NCBI GenBank assembly: GCA_965226825.1
Contig: CBDDED010000003.1
Location: 2,480,001-2,544,000, forward strand
Direction of reading: 5' to 3'
DNA length: 64,000 nucleotides
Source of the DNA: Io17-Chloro-G2 sp965226825
Lineage (GTDB): Bacteria; Chloroflexota; Dehalococcoidia; Lucifugimonadales; UBA3495
The position numbers were made by a program, and so were the translations under genes. This document shows positions 47,303 to 56,157 of the stretch, piece by piece. Each line of letters opens with the position of its first letter. Position 1 is the stretch's first letter. The notes under the pieces were generated by a model. The model made no database searches. It worked only from the letters and a program-made list of their open reading frames with translations, and was not told where the DNA came from.

Positions 47303-48190
47303 ATGCCTAGGAACTCCAACCGTCAAAATCGAAATTCCTCTAGTGGTGGACGCGGGGCTTCAAGCCGGAACCGCCAACGAAACGCCCGTCCGATGACCGT
47401 ACAGGAAATCGGTGTCATCAAGGATTGGTTCGATAGGATGAGGGTCAACGTCAAGCAGGGAATGGAATTCGTGCACTTGGTGCCCGACAAGAAAGACTTC
47501 AATGAAAGTAATCCGCTATTTTGGGCTACTGTCAAATCAATAGAGAACGTCACCGAGTCCGTGAAGGAAGTGGACAAGATCAATAGCAATATATTGAGCC
47601 AACTCTTCGAGATAACCGAGTGGAAACAGATCAAGGGCATGAGGGATGTAGTCGCCCATCAATTCTGGAAACTCGATCACGATGTAATATGGAACACGGC
47701 ACGGAATGAGTTGCCCGAACTGCACAAGTTGTTAGGTAACCTAAACATCAATGACGAACCCGACGACGACCCCACAACCATCCATAGCACCTTCCACGTT
47801 GGTGACACGTATTCACCATCGCGAAGGCCAGAGTTTTCGCAGCCTGTGAAACCAGGGGAATTCATAATTTTGGCCTGGTTCGATTCCATGCGAAAGCCAC
47901 ATTCAATACGGCTCAAGGAAGAGTACGAGTTTTGTAGTTCATGCGGCAAGAAGTTTTACAGCGTTGTGTTGACCGACAAGAAGCCGCAGCAAGTCGGAAG
48001 GCCTTCATCGCCGCCGATATGCAACAAGTGTCGCGGACTCGAACAGAGAGAATACCTGCTTGAATGCGAAGACTGTGGCGCAAGGGCAGAAGGGAGTACA
48101 GGTGTTGTGCCAGGTCAAACGCTGGAGTTCAGTGATTTGTGTCCCGAGTGCCCCGGCATAATGAGGATAGTGGACGATGGTCTCAACTGA
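47303..48190 (+). CDS. HepT-like HEPN protein fused to zinc ribbons
   Basis: This 295-residue protein starts at ATG 47303 behind TAGGAG. Residues 1-30 are a disordered Asn/Arg/Ser tail. Residues 31-146 are helical, with IKGMRDVVAHQFWKLDHDVI and WNTARNELPELHKLL, closely resembling HepT/DUF86 toxins, including the RxxxxH RNase motif (Arg114, His119). The C-terminal part has two zinc-ribbon-like Cys pairs each (CSSC...CNKC, then CEDC...CPEC). HepT is normally paired with an MNT nucleotidyltransferase antitoxin; none is adjacent. The product may cleave RNA, with the ribbons selecting substrate or partner. Confidence 0.7.
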   Translation: MPRNSNRQNRNSSSGGRGASSRNRQRNARPMTVQEIGVIKDWFDRMRVNVKQGMEFVHLVPDKKDFNESNPLFWATVKSIENVTESVKEVDKINSNILSQLFEITEWKQIKGMRDVVAHQFWKLDHDVIWNTARNELPELHKLLGNLNINDEPDDDPTTIHSTFHVGDTYSPSRRPEFSQPVKPGEFIILAWFDSMRKPHSIRLKEEYEFCSSCGKKFYSVVLTDKKPQQVGRPSSPPICNKCRGLEQREYLLECEDCGARAEGSTGVVPGQTLEFSDLCPECPGIMRIVDDGLN

Positions 48191-48219
48191 CGTGACCCTA
48201 TCCAGTCAGGTCGGATCAG

Positions 48220-48430
48220 GTGAACATCACAGTGCGGCTAGGTGCGATAAAGCTGAGCATCAAGAATCGGATGTGCAAGACCCCTGGCCCTCAACATACC
48301 GGTTTGGGGAGCGACCGAAGACGGAGTCGAGTGGCTGATTCCCACGCAGGTCGAACTGACTCCGGAAAAGCGCGTTCCCTCCGGGGGCGCTGGCCGTGCC
48401 GGAACGGCAAATGTGTCAACGCCAACTTAA
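48220..48430 (+). pseudogene. Decayed paralogue of the excisionase-like gene
   Basis: From GTG 48220 the frame reads NITVRLGAIKLSIKNRMCKT and then is lost. In a shifted frame it continues PVWGATEDGVEWLIPTQVEL and TPEKRVPSGG to TAA 48428-48430, which aligns with GASKDGAEWLIPTPVDLVPE of the 47034 gene. It is thus a second, frameshifted copy, and the two flank the HepT-like gene as direct repeats. Confidence 0.55.
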
Positions 48431-48451
48431 TTCTAAGGATTTTCGCCAATC

Positions 48452-48829
48452 TTAAATTGACCTATCCTCCGTTGGTATAGCCCCGCTGAATTGATTATGA
48501 GAAAGGACCAGCACTCTCAGGTTGGCTAAGCTTCCCAATGCTGGCGGTATCTGCCCGCCCAATGTGTTCGTGCTGAGGGCAAGCACTTCCAGGTTTGGCA
48601 AGCTACCCAGCTTCGGCGGTATCGCCCCGCTGAATTGGTTGTCTTGAAGGGACAATCCTCTCAGGCTGGTGAGGCCCCCCAACTCCGTCGGTAGATCTCC
48701 GCTCAACTGATTATCGGAGATGCCAAGATATTGCAGGTTGGTGAAGTTGACCAAATCCGGAGGTAACTCCCCGCTCAACTAGCTCTCACTGAGGGAGACA
48801 AAGTACTCGGATGAATTGAATCGTACCAT
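48452..48829 (-). pseudogene. LRR protein fragment with in-frame amber
   Basis: From ATG 48829 the frame reads MVRFNSSEYFVSLSES, TAG (48779-48781), and then LSGELPPDLVNFTNLQYLGI followed by three further leucine-rich repeats, ending at 48452. The TAG replaces the Gln or Glu usually found before LSGELP. It is related to, but clearly diverged from, the 24-repeat LRR gene. It lacks signal peptide and caps, so it is a remnant. Confidence 0.65.
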
Positions 48830-48883
48830 TTTCACATCTCCTGTGGGGAACCTTGGGTTACTCCCCTGTCTAGTAATACTTGG

Positions 48884-49029
48884 CTACCGCCACAGCGCCC
48901 TCTCCGCCTGTCGGTCGGTGTACTGCGCTGGCATCCGGGAGTTCTTCCACCGACCGGCCTGCATCAGCGCTTGCAGCTCCACGCCGGTGGCAGTGAGGTT
49001 CGCAGCCGTGCCGAACTGATTCTAATAAA
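48884..49029 (-). pseudogene. Tyrosine recombinase (phage-type integrase) C-terminal relic
   Basis: The minus strand reads NQFGTAANLTATGVELQALM, QAGRWKNSRMPAQYTDRQAE and RALWR, resembling the end of phage-type integrases (helix LxxxGxxLxxLMQAGRWK and the following YT). Upstream frames contain stops, and the catalytic HxxR region is not intact. It indicates a former integrated element next to the serine recombinase relic. Confidence 0.5.
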
Positions 49030-49413
49030 TGTCGACGCCGTCGGCAAAAAGCGCGGCGACCACACGCCAGCCGACATGACACCCTGACTGAACAAAAATT
49101 AGTGCCTCGGGCAAAGCTCCTTTCCCCGGTGCATAATTGTCTGGATGGCGGCAATTGCCATGCCCTCTTGATGGTCCTCTGGCAAACAGTCGGGGCGATA
49201 CACGGGGCTCGCAGCCGTAACATCTCCAGCCAGAGACTTAATACCCCACAGATGTTCAACAAACCCTTGGTTTCATTGTTGAACGGTTGTTATTGTTGGA
49301 CATGGTTGTTGAACACTTGACCAAAGCTGGCGCGGGGCGCGGGTGAGGGGTGTTCAAAAACGCCCGTTTTCTGAACACCTTTACCAAGAGGACGGTCGGG
49401 GTAGACCGGCCAG

Positions 49414-50031
49414 ATGAACCACATGGCCATGCTCTCAGTCACCTACGGTTACGCCCGGGTCAGCAAAGCCGACGCCGCCGCCAGGAACCTGGAAACCCTA
49501 CTCGGGATTCTGGCCGACCACGGCATTCTCGAGGACCTGATTTTCTCCGACGTGTCCAGCGGCCGGACCAGGAATCGAACCGGTTGGCTGGACCTGATGT
49601 CCCGAGTTTAATCCGGGGATACCATCGTCGTCGCATTCCTGGACCGATTCAGCCGGAACTTCGAGGAGGGAGTGCGCATCCAGGCGGAGCTGACTAGGCG
49701 CGACATCGGCATCGTCGCGGTCCGGGAGAACATAGACACCACTGATGAGGGCCCCGCGGCGAAATTCTTTAGGCGCTCAATGTTGGCCCAGGGCGCCTAC
49801 CAGGTAGATTTCGCCAGCGAACGGATCAAGCTTGGGTTGGAGCGGGACCGGGCTGGCGGAAAGCAAGGTGGACGCCCACCGGCATTGACCCAGGACCAGG
49901 TTGAGCAGTGCTGGCGGATGGCCGACGAGCGTTCGGGGTTGCGCCACATCGCCCGGGTGATGACCTGCTCTCCGGCAACGGTGAAGAAGGCCTTGGACGC
50001 CGTTGCAGGTAGTCAGGGCGATGATCCGTAG
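49414..50031 (+). pseudogene. Serine recombinase (resolvase) with in-frame TAA
   Basis: The frame starts MNHMAMLSVTYGYARVSKAD, with catalytic Ser in ARVS, and continues DVSSGRTRNRTGWLDLMSRV. It meets TAA at codon 66 (49609-49611), then goes on in the same frame with SGDTIVVAFLDRFSRNFEEG (the DRFSR arginines). The helical linker and C-terminal helix-turn-helix (SGLRHIARVMTCSPATVKKA) follow. Apart from the stop the ~205-residue recombinase is complete. Loss is recent, or the stop is a sequence error. Confidence 0.85.
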
Positions 50032-50245
50032 AGTGGGTGATCGCCCAAGGTGTAGGCGACGCTCGTCTCCTGGCTCGAAGCTCTGCGGCTTCGCCACCCC
50101 CGAATCTGTCGGCAAATTCGTCCCAAGGGGCCCGGTGGACTCCCGGACACGGGCTGAGGTGTTCCACGAAGCCATGAATGTTCCGGAGAAGGAATCGGAG
50201 GAAGGGAGAAATTCACTGGAACGAGTACTGGCATAATTGCCGGGA

Positions 50246-50301
50246 GCACCCAGACTCCCGCTTGACTCCGCCTTAATTCTGTCCAACTGATGGGGTCCAC
50301 C
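50246..50301. mobile_element. IS3-family terminal-repeat relic
   Basis: The inverted sequence GGTGGACCCCATCAGTTGGA with the following subterminal part resembles the IS3 terminal repeat at 17317-17340. No transposase sequence adjoins it. Confidence 0.45.
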
Positions 50302-50490
50302 TCAGTCCATTCGACGGATGGCAAGGGAATTGGGAATTCATAGAGACACGGTCAGGAGATACGTTGACGCTGAGAGTCCGCCGACGCGTCGCGGTCCCCG
50401 GTCGCATACACAATGTCGCCATCTGATACCATCGCAGACCAAACAGGTGACATTTCTGCCGAACAGTTAGACGGACATTTATGCTGAACA
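50302..50490 (+). pseudogene. ISNCY-like transposase C-terminal relic and element end
   Basis: The plus strand reads ELGIHRDTVRRYVDAESPPT and RRGPRSHTQ, matching ELGIHRATIKKYMDADGPPG at the C terminus of the 45.3 kb transposase. It is followed by GACATTTATGCTG, the subterminal motif of that element. Only this end survives. Confidence 0.6.
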
Positions 50491-50496
50491 GCGACA

Positions 50497-50551
50497 GCCA
50501 CAATGTCAGGCAGTCAATCCGTCCAGGTGGTCCACTTTACCTCCGCCTTTT
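50497..50551 (-). mobile_element. IS21 right-end relic, 55 bp identical to the intact copy
   Basis: Fifty-five consecutive bases (beginning GCCACAATGTCAGGCAGTCA) are identical to 23441-23495 at the right end of the IS21 element. No IS21 gene is nearby, so it is a solo end, probably left by deletion. Confidence 0.7.
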
Positions 50552-50647
50552 ACACATCACCAAAAACTCCGTTACTCTTGGGCGGTCGACTTGGATGCAA
50601 CTGGAGTTGACTAGTGCACGAGCCTTCGGAATTCACGTACCCAGTTA

Positions 50648-51573
50648 GAAACTATCTCAAATTGGGATTGGTCTGAAAGGGAGAACACATAGGCGGTTCG
50701 GTTAAGCTGGGGGAAACTTGGGTGGTGGTGGATGATGGGAAAGAGCGAGACTCTGCCCACTATATGGGAAATACCCGATGATCTGTGGGAGCGAATTGAA
50801 CCGGTGATTTTGGAGTTGGACCCCCCCAAGGCGAAAGGGCGCAAACGGGTGAACCAGCGGAAGATGCTGGAAGGCGTCATCTTCCGTATGCGTAGCTCCT
50901 GTCAATGGAACCACTTGCCCAAGGAGCTGGGGGATGACAGCACCATCCACCGGACCTTCCAGCGATGGGTGGAGGGTGGGGTGCTGGAGCGTGTCTGGGC
51001 CGTCCTGATAGAAGAATGCCGGGAGTTGGACGGCGTAAACTGGGAATGGCAGTCAGCCGACTGCTCGATGGGAAAAGCGCGTTTTGGGGGGGCGCCATTG
51101 GACGCAATCCCACGGACCGGGGCAAGGCTGGGAGTAAGAAAAGCGTCCTGGTGGACGGGGCCGGCGGACCACTGAGCGTGGTGGTGGCTGGAGCCAATGT
51201 TCACGACACCAAGTTGCTGGCGCTGACCCTGGAAAGCATAGTGGTGGAACGTCCTGATGGTATTGATGAAGGGACTCAAAACCTGTGTTTGGACAAAGGG
51301 TACGACAACCCAACGGGCCACCGAGCCGTGGCGGCCTACGGGTATCGGGGACACATCCGGCGGATAGGGGAGGAGAAACTGGACGCCCAGGGCGTGAAAC
51401 GCTATCCCGCCCGCCGGTGGGTTGTGGAGCGCACCCTGGCCTGGTTATCGAAGTGTCGTGCGATCCTGGTGCGCTATGACAAGAAGGAATCCAACTACAT
51501 CGGCCTGATCCAATTGGCCTGCGCCCTGCTCTGGTACCGCCGCCAGTGGCAACTGAAGTTTTGAGATAGTTTC
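50648..51573 (+). mobile_element. IS5-family element (926 bp, TTA duplication)
   Basis: The inverted ends share GAAACTATCTCAAA (50648-50661 and inverted 51560-51573) and are flanked by TTA on both sides (50645-50647, 51574-51576). The element differs from the CTAG-flanked IS5 copies. The transposase stop lies inside the right repeat. Everything needed for mobility seems present. Confidence 0.9.
50732..51564 (+). CDS. IS5-family transposase with -1 frameshift at T4G7
   Basis: Frame A from about 50732 reads MMGKSETLPTIWEIPDDLWE, ..., CQWNHLPKELGDDSTIHRTF, and SADCSMGKARFGG. Frame B continues from the same point as WGGAIGRNPTDRGKAGSKKS, with VHDTKLL, DKGYDNPTGHR and the C-terminal RRWVVERTLAWLSKCRAILV, ending TGA 51562-51564. 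The change of frame is a -1 step at TTTTGGGGGGG (about 51085-51095), a typical slippage site. The fused product is about 277 residues, the usual family length. Confidence 0.88.
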
Positions 51574-51599
51574 TTAGTAGTAGGTCAAAGGAGAGATCC

Positions 51600-51738
51600 G
51601 CCGACCACTATTCGGGTTCGAATTTTTTGCGGCGGGCTGGCCCGAGAGTTGATGGGAGCGGCAGAGGGCGCTGCGGAGGACTATCGGCGGGCCAAAGAGC
51701 TCTGGTACAACGATCGAGATCTGGAACGCGAGGGCTGA
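51600..51738 (+). pseudogene. Unidentified C-terminal coding fragment
   Basis: Directly beyond the IS5 element the plus strand reads FCGGLARELMGAAEGAAEDY and RRAKELWYNDRDLEREG before TGA 51736-51738. It looks coding and has no start. It was probably the end of a gene interrupted or deleted by the element. Family not recognised. Confidence 0.35.
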
Positions 51739-52429
51739 TCGGGCGGAGCAGCCGCTGATCTTAGGATTCCCTGATCAACGTTAAGGTTGGCAAACCGCCA
51801 GAAGTCCAGGGTCGGGGTGAATCTAACTGATACAGTACTATCTACCGTCAAGTATAGCCGGATTTGGTGGGCCAAGCGGTACTGTAATACAAACCTTTGA
51901 GTTGGAGGTTTCTATTTAAGGAAGGGGCAAATCAACTGTGGAAAGGCTTCCAACAGCCTCCAACCTACCGGGTTGGAGGCTGTTTTCAACTCACTGAGGG
52001 ACTGCCCTGGCGCAATTCAATTTGGTAGCTCTGCCTCGTCCTCTCTTGGCGGTGTTGAGAACGACCACGGTGTCATTATTATTGCTGTTCCCATGCGAAC
52101 TCAAAACCGTCTACGGAAGGTCAGGCGATATTCCCGAACGCTAGAGTCCATACAGAGGTCGGGGTGATGGCGCTCACCGTCTAGGGTACGATGGCTTCGC
52201 AGGCAGACGGCTCAGCTACCAAACTGATACCAAGGTGAAATACGCATATGGATGAGGTCAAGCTACGGTGTTGAACCGTCCTACAGGTGCAGGCGAAGGA
52301 GCTTCACAGCGGCACTTCAACCAGTCTTCACTGCCTCGCAAATGCACATCCCACCTTGGCTTTAGTTTAGGTCAGAGAATACGCTGCATTCTGGAGTTTA
52401 AGCCGAAGCAAGATTACGGCACCATAGAA
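51739..52429. other. Non-coding region with two hairpins
   Basis: No convincing gene was seen in about 690 bases before the ATPase gene ends. The left half contains an inverted ACAGTAC/GTACTGT pair (about 51833-51888), a weak AAACCT/AGGTTT hairpin (51891-51912) and a strong terminator (51953-51986). The right half holds an 86-codon plus-strand frame (52268-52528) that overlaps the ATPase gene antisense and is not called. Confidence 0.45.
51953..51986 (+). terminator. Strong intrinsic terminator
   Basis: ACAGCCTCCAACC and GGTTGGAGGCTGT form a perfect 13-bp stem with loop TACCG, followed by TTTC. It would end plus-strand transcription entering from the left, or a short non-coding RNA initiated within the preceding 150 bases. 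Preceding AACAGCC.. has few A residues, so it is less suited to the minus strand. Confidence 0.75.
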
Positions 52430-53788
52430 TCATACAGCCCCTTCGAGACCTTCCGTGTAGTCTGGGACGGTAGGAGATACCACACCGCTCAACGCCTCCT
52501 CTACCATACTAGCGTCTATGTAAGTTGAGTCGCCTTGCACCGCTCGCATTACGACGTGTGAGCCGTTAGCCAACAGTATGCGGGGATGCTGGCTTTTTCC
52601 AACCAAGGCCTTCAATCCGTCTTCGGTGAAGGGTTTGATAGTTCCATTGTCCTCATCATTAGCACGGTAGTGATCCAAGTGCGCGATAATTATGGCGATG
52701 GCTTGGTCAGGGGTAGGCAATGGCAGTTCTACTGAAGTAGGCGCACCTGGGTCTAGGCGGGCCATCGCCGCTAACCCCGCTTCACTCCAAGCTTGGGATA
52801 TCCCAGTTACGGACTGTTGATGGGTGGTTAGCACGCAAGAGAAGAACCCGTATTCCGTATTAGCATACCCGGGACGCACTGTACAAAGGCCAAACTCCTT
52901 GGCAAATTCGAAACGGTGCCTGCGCGCCATTTGGTCAGTCAGGTTCTCAATGTCGTCAACGAACAGGTAACCCCCGGCGAAGCCAGCAGAACGTAGATAG
53001 CGCACGATATCGTTAAAAAAGAGCGTGCGGGAATAGTCCAGACCTTTAGTATCGCGGGGAATGTAATAAGGCCGAAGATTTCCGTCTTTGCGTAAGTTAC
53101 GAAGGTACTCCTCGAACGTTCCCGTCGCCAACGCATGTGCTGGCCCTCTCTCTACCCCGTCCTCGAGCAATTGAGCCTCTACCCTATGGTCCAACTCAGT
53201 TGCCGAAATGCCGTTGTCTGCGAGGACGGCATTGATTAGCAACCTCCTCCAGTCAGTGTTGCCGTTTTCATCGACCACGGACATCACTTGGTCATCGGTG
53301 AGGAATTCACGGCGCAGAGCAGCCCTTGACGCATCCAGGACCCCGTTTTGGCAAGTGTCCACAAGAGCAGCCCACGCTAGTTGCTCCATCCACCGGCGGT
53401 CCACTTGGTCTGGAAACGCCACATAAATGACTGCTGCGGAGAATTGCCCTTCAAACTGGGTTTGGCCATAGTCGGAGTTAATCCGTTGCTGGAAAAATCG
53501 CAACAGGGCGGTTTTCCCCATTCCACGGCCACTTATGCTGTCGCCAGCAGCCCACAGCGACGCGATCCTCGCGCGGTTCAAAAAATCATTGGGGCGGATA
53601 AGTAACCGCTCGAATTTTTCGATCGCATTCTGCACCGGTGATTGGGCGTAGATGGAACCGTTACGGCGAGGGTCTTTACTGTAAGGATCAAGCACCGGCT
53701 CAGGCGGGAAAGGTAAGTCGGTAAGTCCCAACCGTTCGTAAGGAGACGGAATCGGGGCAGTTTGCCTTCTGGGAAGGTTAAGCATCAT
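52430..53788 (-). CDS. P-loop ATPase (AAA/STAND-like) of defence-type operon
   Basis: This 452-residue protein has Walker A ISGRGMGKTALLRFF (Lys92) and Walker B GGYLFVDDIENL. An FSCVLTTHQQS segment may be sensor 1. It resembles ORC/STAND-type ATPases that sense or remodel DNA rather than helicases or transporters; no HTH or effector domain was visible. ATG 53788 overlaps the upstream stop by 4 bases. It is the last gene of the 8-gene minus-strand operon and probably powers or triggers the nucleases encoded upstream. Exact family not recognised. Confidence 0.7.
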   Translation of the reverse strand: MMLNLPRRQTAPIPSPYERLGLTDLPFPPEPVLDPYSKDPRRNGSIYAQSPVQNAIEKFERLLIRPNDFLNRARIASLWAAGDSISGRGMGKTALLRFFQQRINSDYGQTQFEGQFSAAVIYVAFPDQVDRRWMEQLAWAALVDTCQNGVLDASRAALRREFLTDDQVMSVVDENGNTDWRRLLINAVLADNGISATELDHRVEAQLLEDGVERGPAHALATGTFEEYLRNLRKDGNLRPYYIPRDTKGLDYSRTLFFNDIVRYLRSAGFAGGYLFVDDIENLTDQMARRHRFEFAKEFGLCTVRPGYANTEYGFFSCVLTTHQQSVTGISQAWSEAGLAAMARLDPGAPTSVELPLPTPDQAIAIIIAHLDHYRANDEDNGTIKPFTEDGLKALVGKSQHPRILLANGSHVVMRAVQGDSTYIDASMVEEALSGVVSPTVPDYTEGLEGAV

Positions 53789-54876
53789 ACCCTCCTTATC
53801 AAGTTATGCAGCTGAGTGTTTTGACGGATTCGGACCAGCGGTCGCCGTCTGCCGGTAATCTTGTCGTACTGTAAGCCTGCCGACAACACAGCCGGTTGTC
53901 GGTCGAGCAAGCAATTTAGGCCATCGTCAAAAGCGGCTTCTGGAATCATAAGATATTCGCATACCCAGTCACGCAGATCCGGAATGTCGTAGTAGCCTCC
54001 TGCCGGAGACATCTCAGAGAACGCTTCGTCAATCCCGGATAACAGGATAGTTTGGTAATCGGGTTCGGTTGCGTCTGGTTCGCACAGAAAGATTTGGTAC
54101 GAATCACCGTTATCCAGCGATATCTGTAAAGGCGAATACCAGGGCTTCAACGGATTTCCCGACACACAAGGAGAATAAGTTTTCTCGAATTCGCACTGCT
54201 GGAGGGCGACGCGCGGCTTGTTGAGTAGCCTAAGACTAACCAAGCGGTCACAAATCGCCCGGAAAAGGGCGACCCGCATACTCTGGGCAGGCAACATATG
54301 TGTCACGACTTTGGCGCGAAAGATGTCCTCTATCTTTTTGGGAGGTGGCAACGCGTGTTGGTCAATGATCTCTGCCAATTTGGCAGACGTATCCTGCTCG
54401 AAAGTAGGTTCGAGCAGTCCCTGCAAATAACCCGGTTGGTCAAGATGAGTGGCGCTTACGATGGGTTGCCAGATTGCTCCAGCATCAAAATGGGCCTGCA
54501 CTACAGCGCGCAAATTGTCGTAGGTTTTTAAGTGAACGGAAGCCATCACCTGACGGAGTTCTACGTAACGCTGATCTGTCAGCAACCCAAGTACCATCTG
54601 GCCTTTGGCAGTCAGTTCGTAAGGGCTGCCACGGTCCGCTAGTGCAAAGCCAAAGTGGACCAGTTCTTCACAGATTTTTTTGCCCACTGTCAGGAATGTC
54701 CCTCTTGGTTCGGGCAGCATGAGACGCAAAGCTCTATCGGTCACGAACTTCCGCACGTTCCTCGATATGGCTTCGACCTGTTGGCTGCGTTCAACTGAGG
54801 TTCCCATACCATCAAGCACGCGCAACCCTATGTAGTGATAGCCGACTTCAGTGATGTTATAGCTGTTAATGTTCAT
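53785..54876 (-). CDS. Winged-helix-like protein partner of the ATPase
   Basis: This 363-residue protein starts MNINSYNITEVGYHYIGLRV. An N-terminal region (NVRKFVTDRALRLML ... ICEELVHFGFALADRGSPYE, LTAKGQMVLGLL) looks like a winged helix-turn-helix. The middle is helical, and the C-terminal third contains CEYLMIPEAAFDDGLNCLLD and KITGRRRPLVRIRQ. Its stop overlaps the ATPase start (ATGA), suggesting stoichiometric production of a two-protein complex. DNA binding is an inference. Family not recognised. Confidence 0.6.
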   Translation of the reverse strand: MNINSYNITEVGYHYIGLRVLDGMGTSVERSQQVEAISRNVRKFVTDRALRLMLPEPRGTFLTVGKKICEELVHFGFALADRGSPYELTAKGQMVLGLLTDQRYVELRQVMASVHLKTYDNLRAVVQAHFDAGAIWQPIVSATHLDQPGYLQGLLEPTFEQDTSAKLAEIIDQHALPPPKKIEDIFRAKVVTHMLPAQSMRVALFRAICDRLVSLRLLNKPRVALQQCEFEKTYSPCVSGNPLKPWYSPLQISLDNGDSYQIFLCEPDATEPDYQTILLSGIDEAFSEMSPAGGYYDIPDLRDWVCEYLMIPEAAFDDGLNCLLDRQPAVLSAGLQYDKITGRRRPLVRIRQNTQLHNLIRRV

Positions 54877-54897
54877 GGTCAGATATCCCTTTTATAA

Positions 54898-55680
54898 TCA
54901 TGAGGATACAGACCGGAATGTATTGAGAAGGTCGATACAGTCGCTATTGGCTTGCCGGAGTTGCCGGGCTGTTTCCTGCGTAGGCTGTGGCGTGACCGCT
55001 TTAACGAGCACGCTATCCTCCGATAAGTAACCAAATCGATTGTCCGGCCAAGCCTCGTTTAGCGTGGATCCCAGATTGTTGAGCAACGCGCACAGATCCT
55101 CAAAGCGGTCACGCGCTTCACCTGGTACAACCAATCCTTTCTGCAGTTCCGCCTCCATGCGGATCGCATTGTCCACAAGAACGGGCAGTGGTCGAATATC
55201 AGATGCCACAGGATGAATTCCAAGACCCAAGCAGGTGGCCATTGCACTTGATTCGAACGAATTTCTCGACATGAACGCTAAACAGAGGTCGTTCAGCGCT
55301 AGCTCAGGGTTTGCAACTAGGTAATCGATGATCTTAGCAAAAAAGACGATGATGTCGTTCTTGCCAGGCATATCGCCGAGATTTTTCGCTTCCAATATGG
55401 CAGTTGCGTTTGACCAACGGGCCACGATGTCGATTTCATGAGCTACGCCTGACGCGGTATCGAGCCCAGCGCCAAGTCGGAACTCGCGCTGTTCCGAAAT
55501 GATCCACCCATCCAAATACTGGACGCAACTCTCGCGGAACCGCTGTTCAAACCCCTCGTCGGGTAACTGCTCTCGTTCTGCATGAGGCCATTCGACGCTG
55601 ACGAACCGGAAGCAACGCCTCAAGAACACCAACGCAACTGGCGACGGAACGATTTCTGGCCTAATCGGCATTAGGGCCAC
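54898..55680 (-). CDS. PD-(D/E)XK nuclease-like protein
   Basis: This 260-residue protein carries the nuclease core as HEIDIVARWSNATAILEAKN (Asp84, Glu97, Lys99), preceded by FRLGAGLDTASGV, an arrangement like that of restriction-endonuclease-fold proteins. Helices before the core contain the conserved Glu of the fold (EGFEQRFRESC). It should cut DNA with metal help. The start codon lies 10 bases inside the end of vsr. It is a likely effector of the operon alongside Vsr. Confidence 0.75.
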   Translation of the reverse strand: MALMPIRPEIVPSPVALVFLRRCFRFVSVEWPHAEREQLPDEGFEQRFRESCVQYLDGWIISEQREFRLGAGLDTASGVAHEIDIVARWSNATAILEAKNLGDMPGKNDIIVFFAKIIDYLVANPELALNDLCLAFMSRNSFESSAMATCLGLGIHPVASDIRPLPVLVDNAIRMEAELQKGLVVPGEARDRFEDLCALLNNLGSTLNEAWPDNRFGYLSEDSVLVKAVTPQPTQETARQLRQANSDCIDLLNTFRSVSS

Positions 55681-56153
55681 CTGTCTTCAAGAGCCCCTAC
55701 TGATGTATCGGATTGCCACTTGGAGAGCCACTGTTGGGGTGATTCCGATAAGCACTCGCTTATGCGTTCAATGACATCCACTGGATTACGCAACTCGCAC
55801 TCCCAAACCAACAAAACCCTCCAACCATCTGACTGAAGCGCCACCATATGCTCCTGGTCACGGATTCGGGTCCGTTCAAGCTTGGGCTTCCAATACTCTA
55901 GGTTGGACTTCGGTAAATCAGCAATAGGGCATTGGGGATCAGGGTGCCAATGCCAAAAGCAGCCATTGACAAATATCACCGCTCTGTGCCGGCGCAGCAC
56001 CAAATCCGGTGTGCCCGGCAAATCGCGTTTGTGCAACCGAAACCTGTATCCAAGACGGTGAACCATCGATCGAACCGCCATCTCTGGCTTCATGCCCCGG
56101 GACCGTATGCGGGACATACACCATGATCGGTCCTCAGGCTTAAGGTTATCCAT
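55671..56153 (-). CDS. vsr: Very short patch repair endonuclease Vsr
   Basis: This 160-residue protein starts at ATG 56153 (MDNLKPEDRSWCMSRIRSRG); 24 upstream codons lie in the neighbouring gene and are not included. PGTPDLVL contains the metal-binding Asp50, and FVNGCFWHWHPD the catalytic/zinc His and Cys. SNLEYWKPKLERTRIRDQEH and LLVWECELR complete the fold. Vsr nicks the T in T-G mismatches made by deamination of 5-methylcytosine, so it fits with the C5 methyltransferase of the same operon. It is full length plus a ~20-residue tail. Confidence 0.93.
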   Translation of the reverse strand: MDNLKPEDRSWCMSRIRSRGMKPEMAVRSMVHRLGYRFRLHKRDLPGTPDLVLRRHRAVIFVNGCFWHWHPDPQCPIADLPKSNLEYWKPKLERTRIRDQEHMVALQSDGWRVLLVWECELRNPVDVIERISECLSESPQQWLSKWQSDTSVGALEDRWP

Positions 56154-56157
56154 ATCC

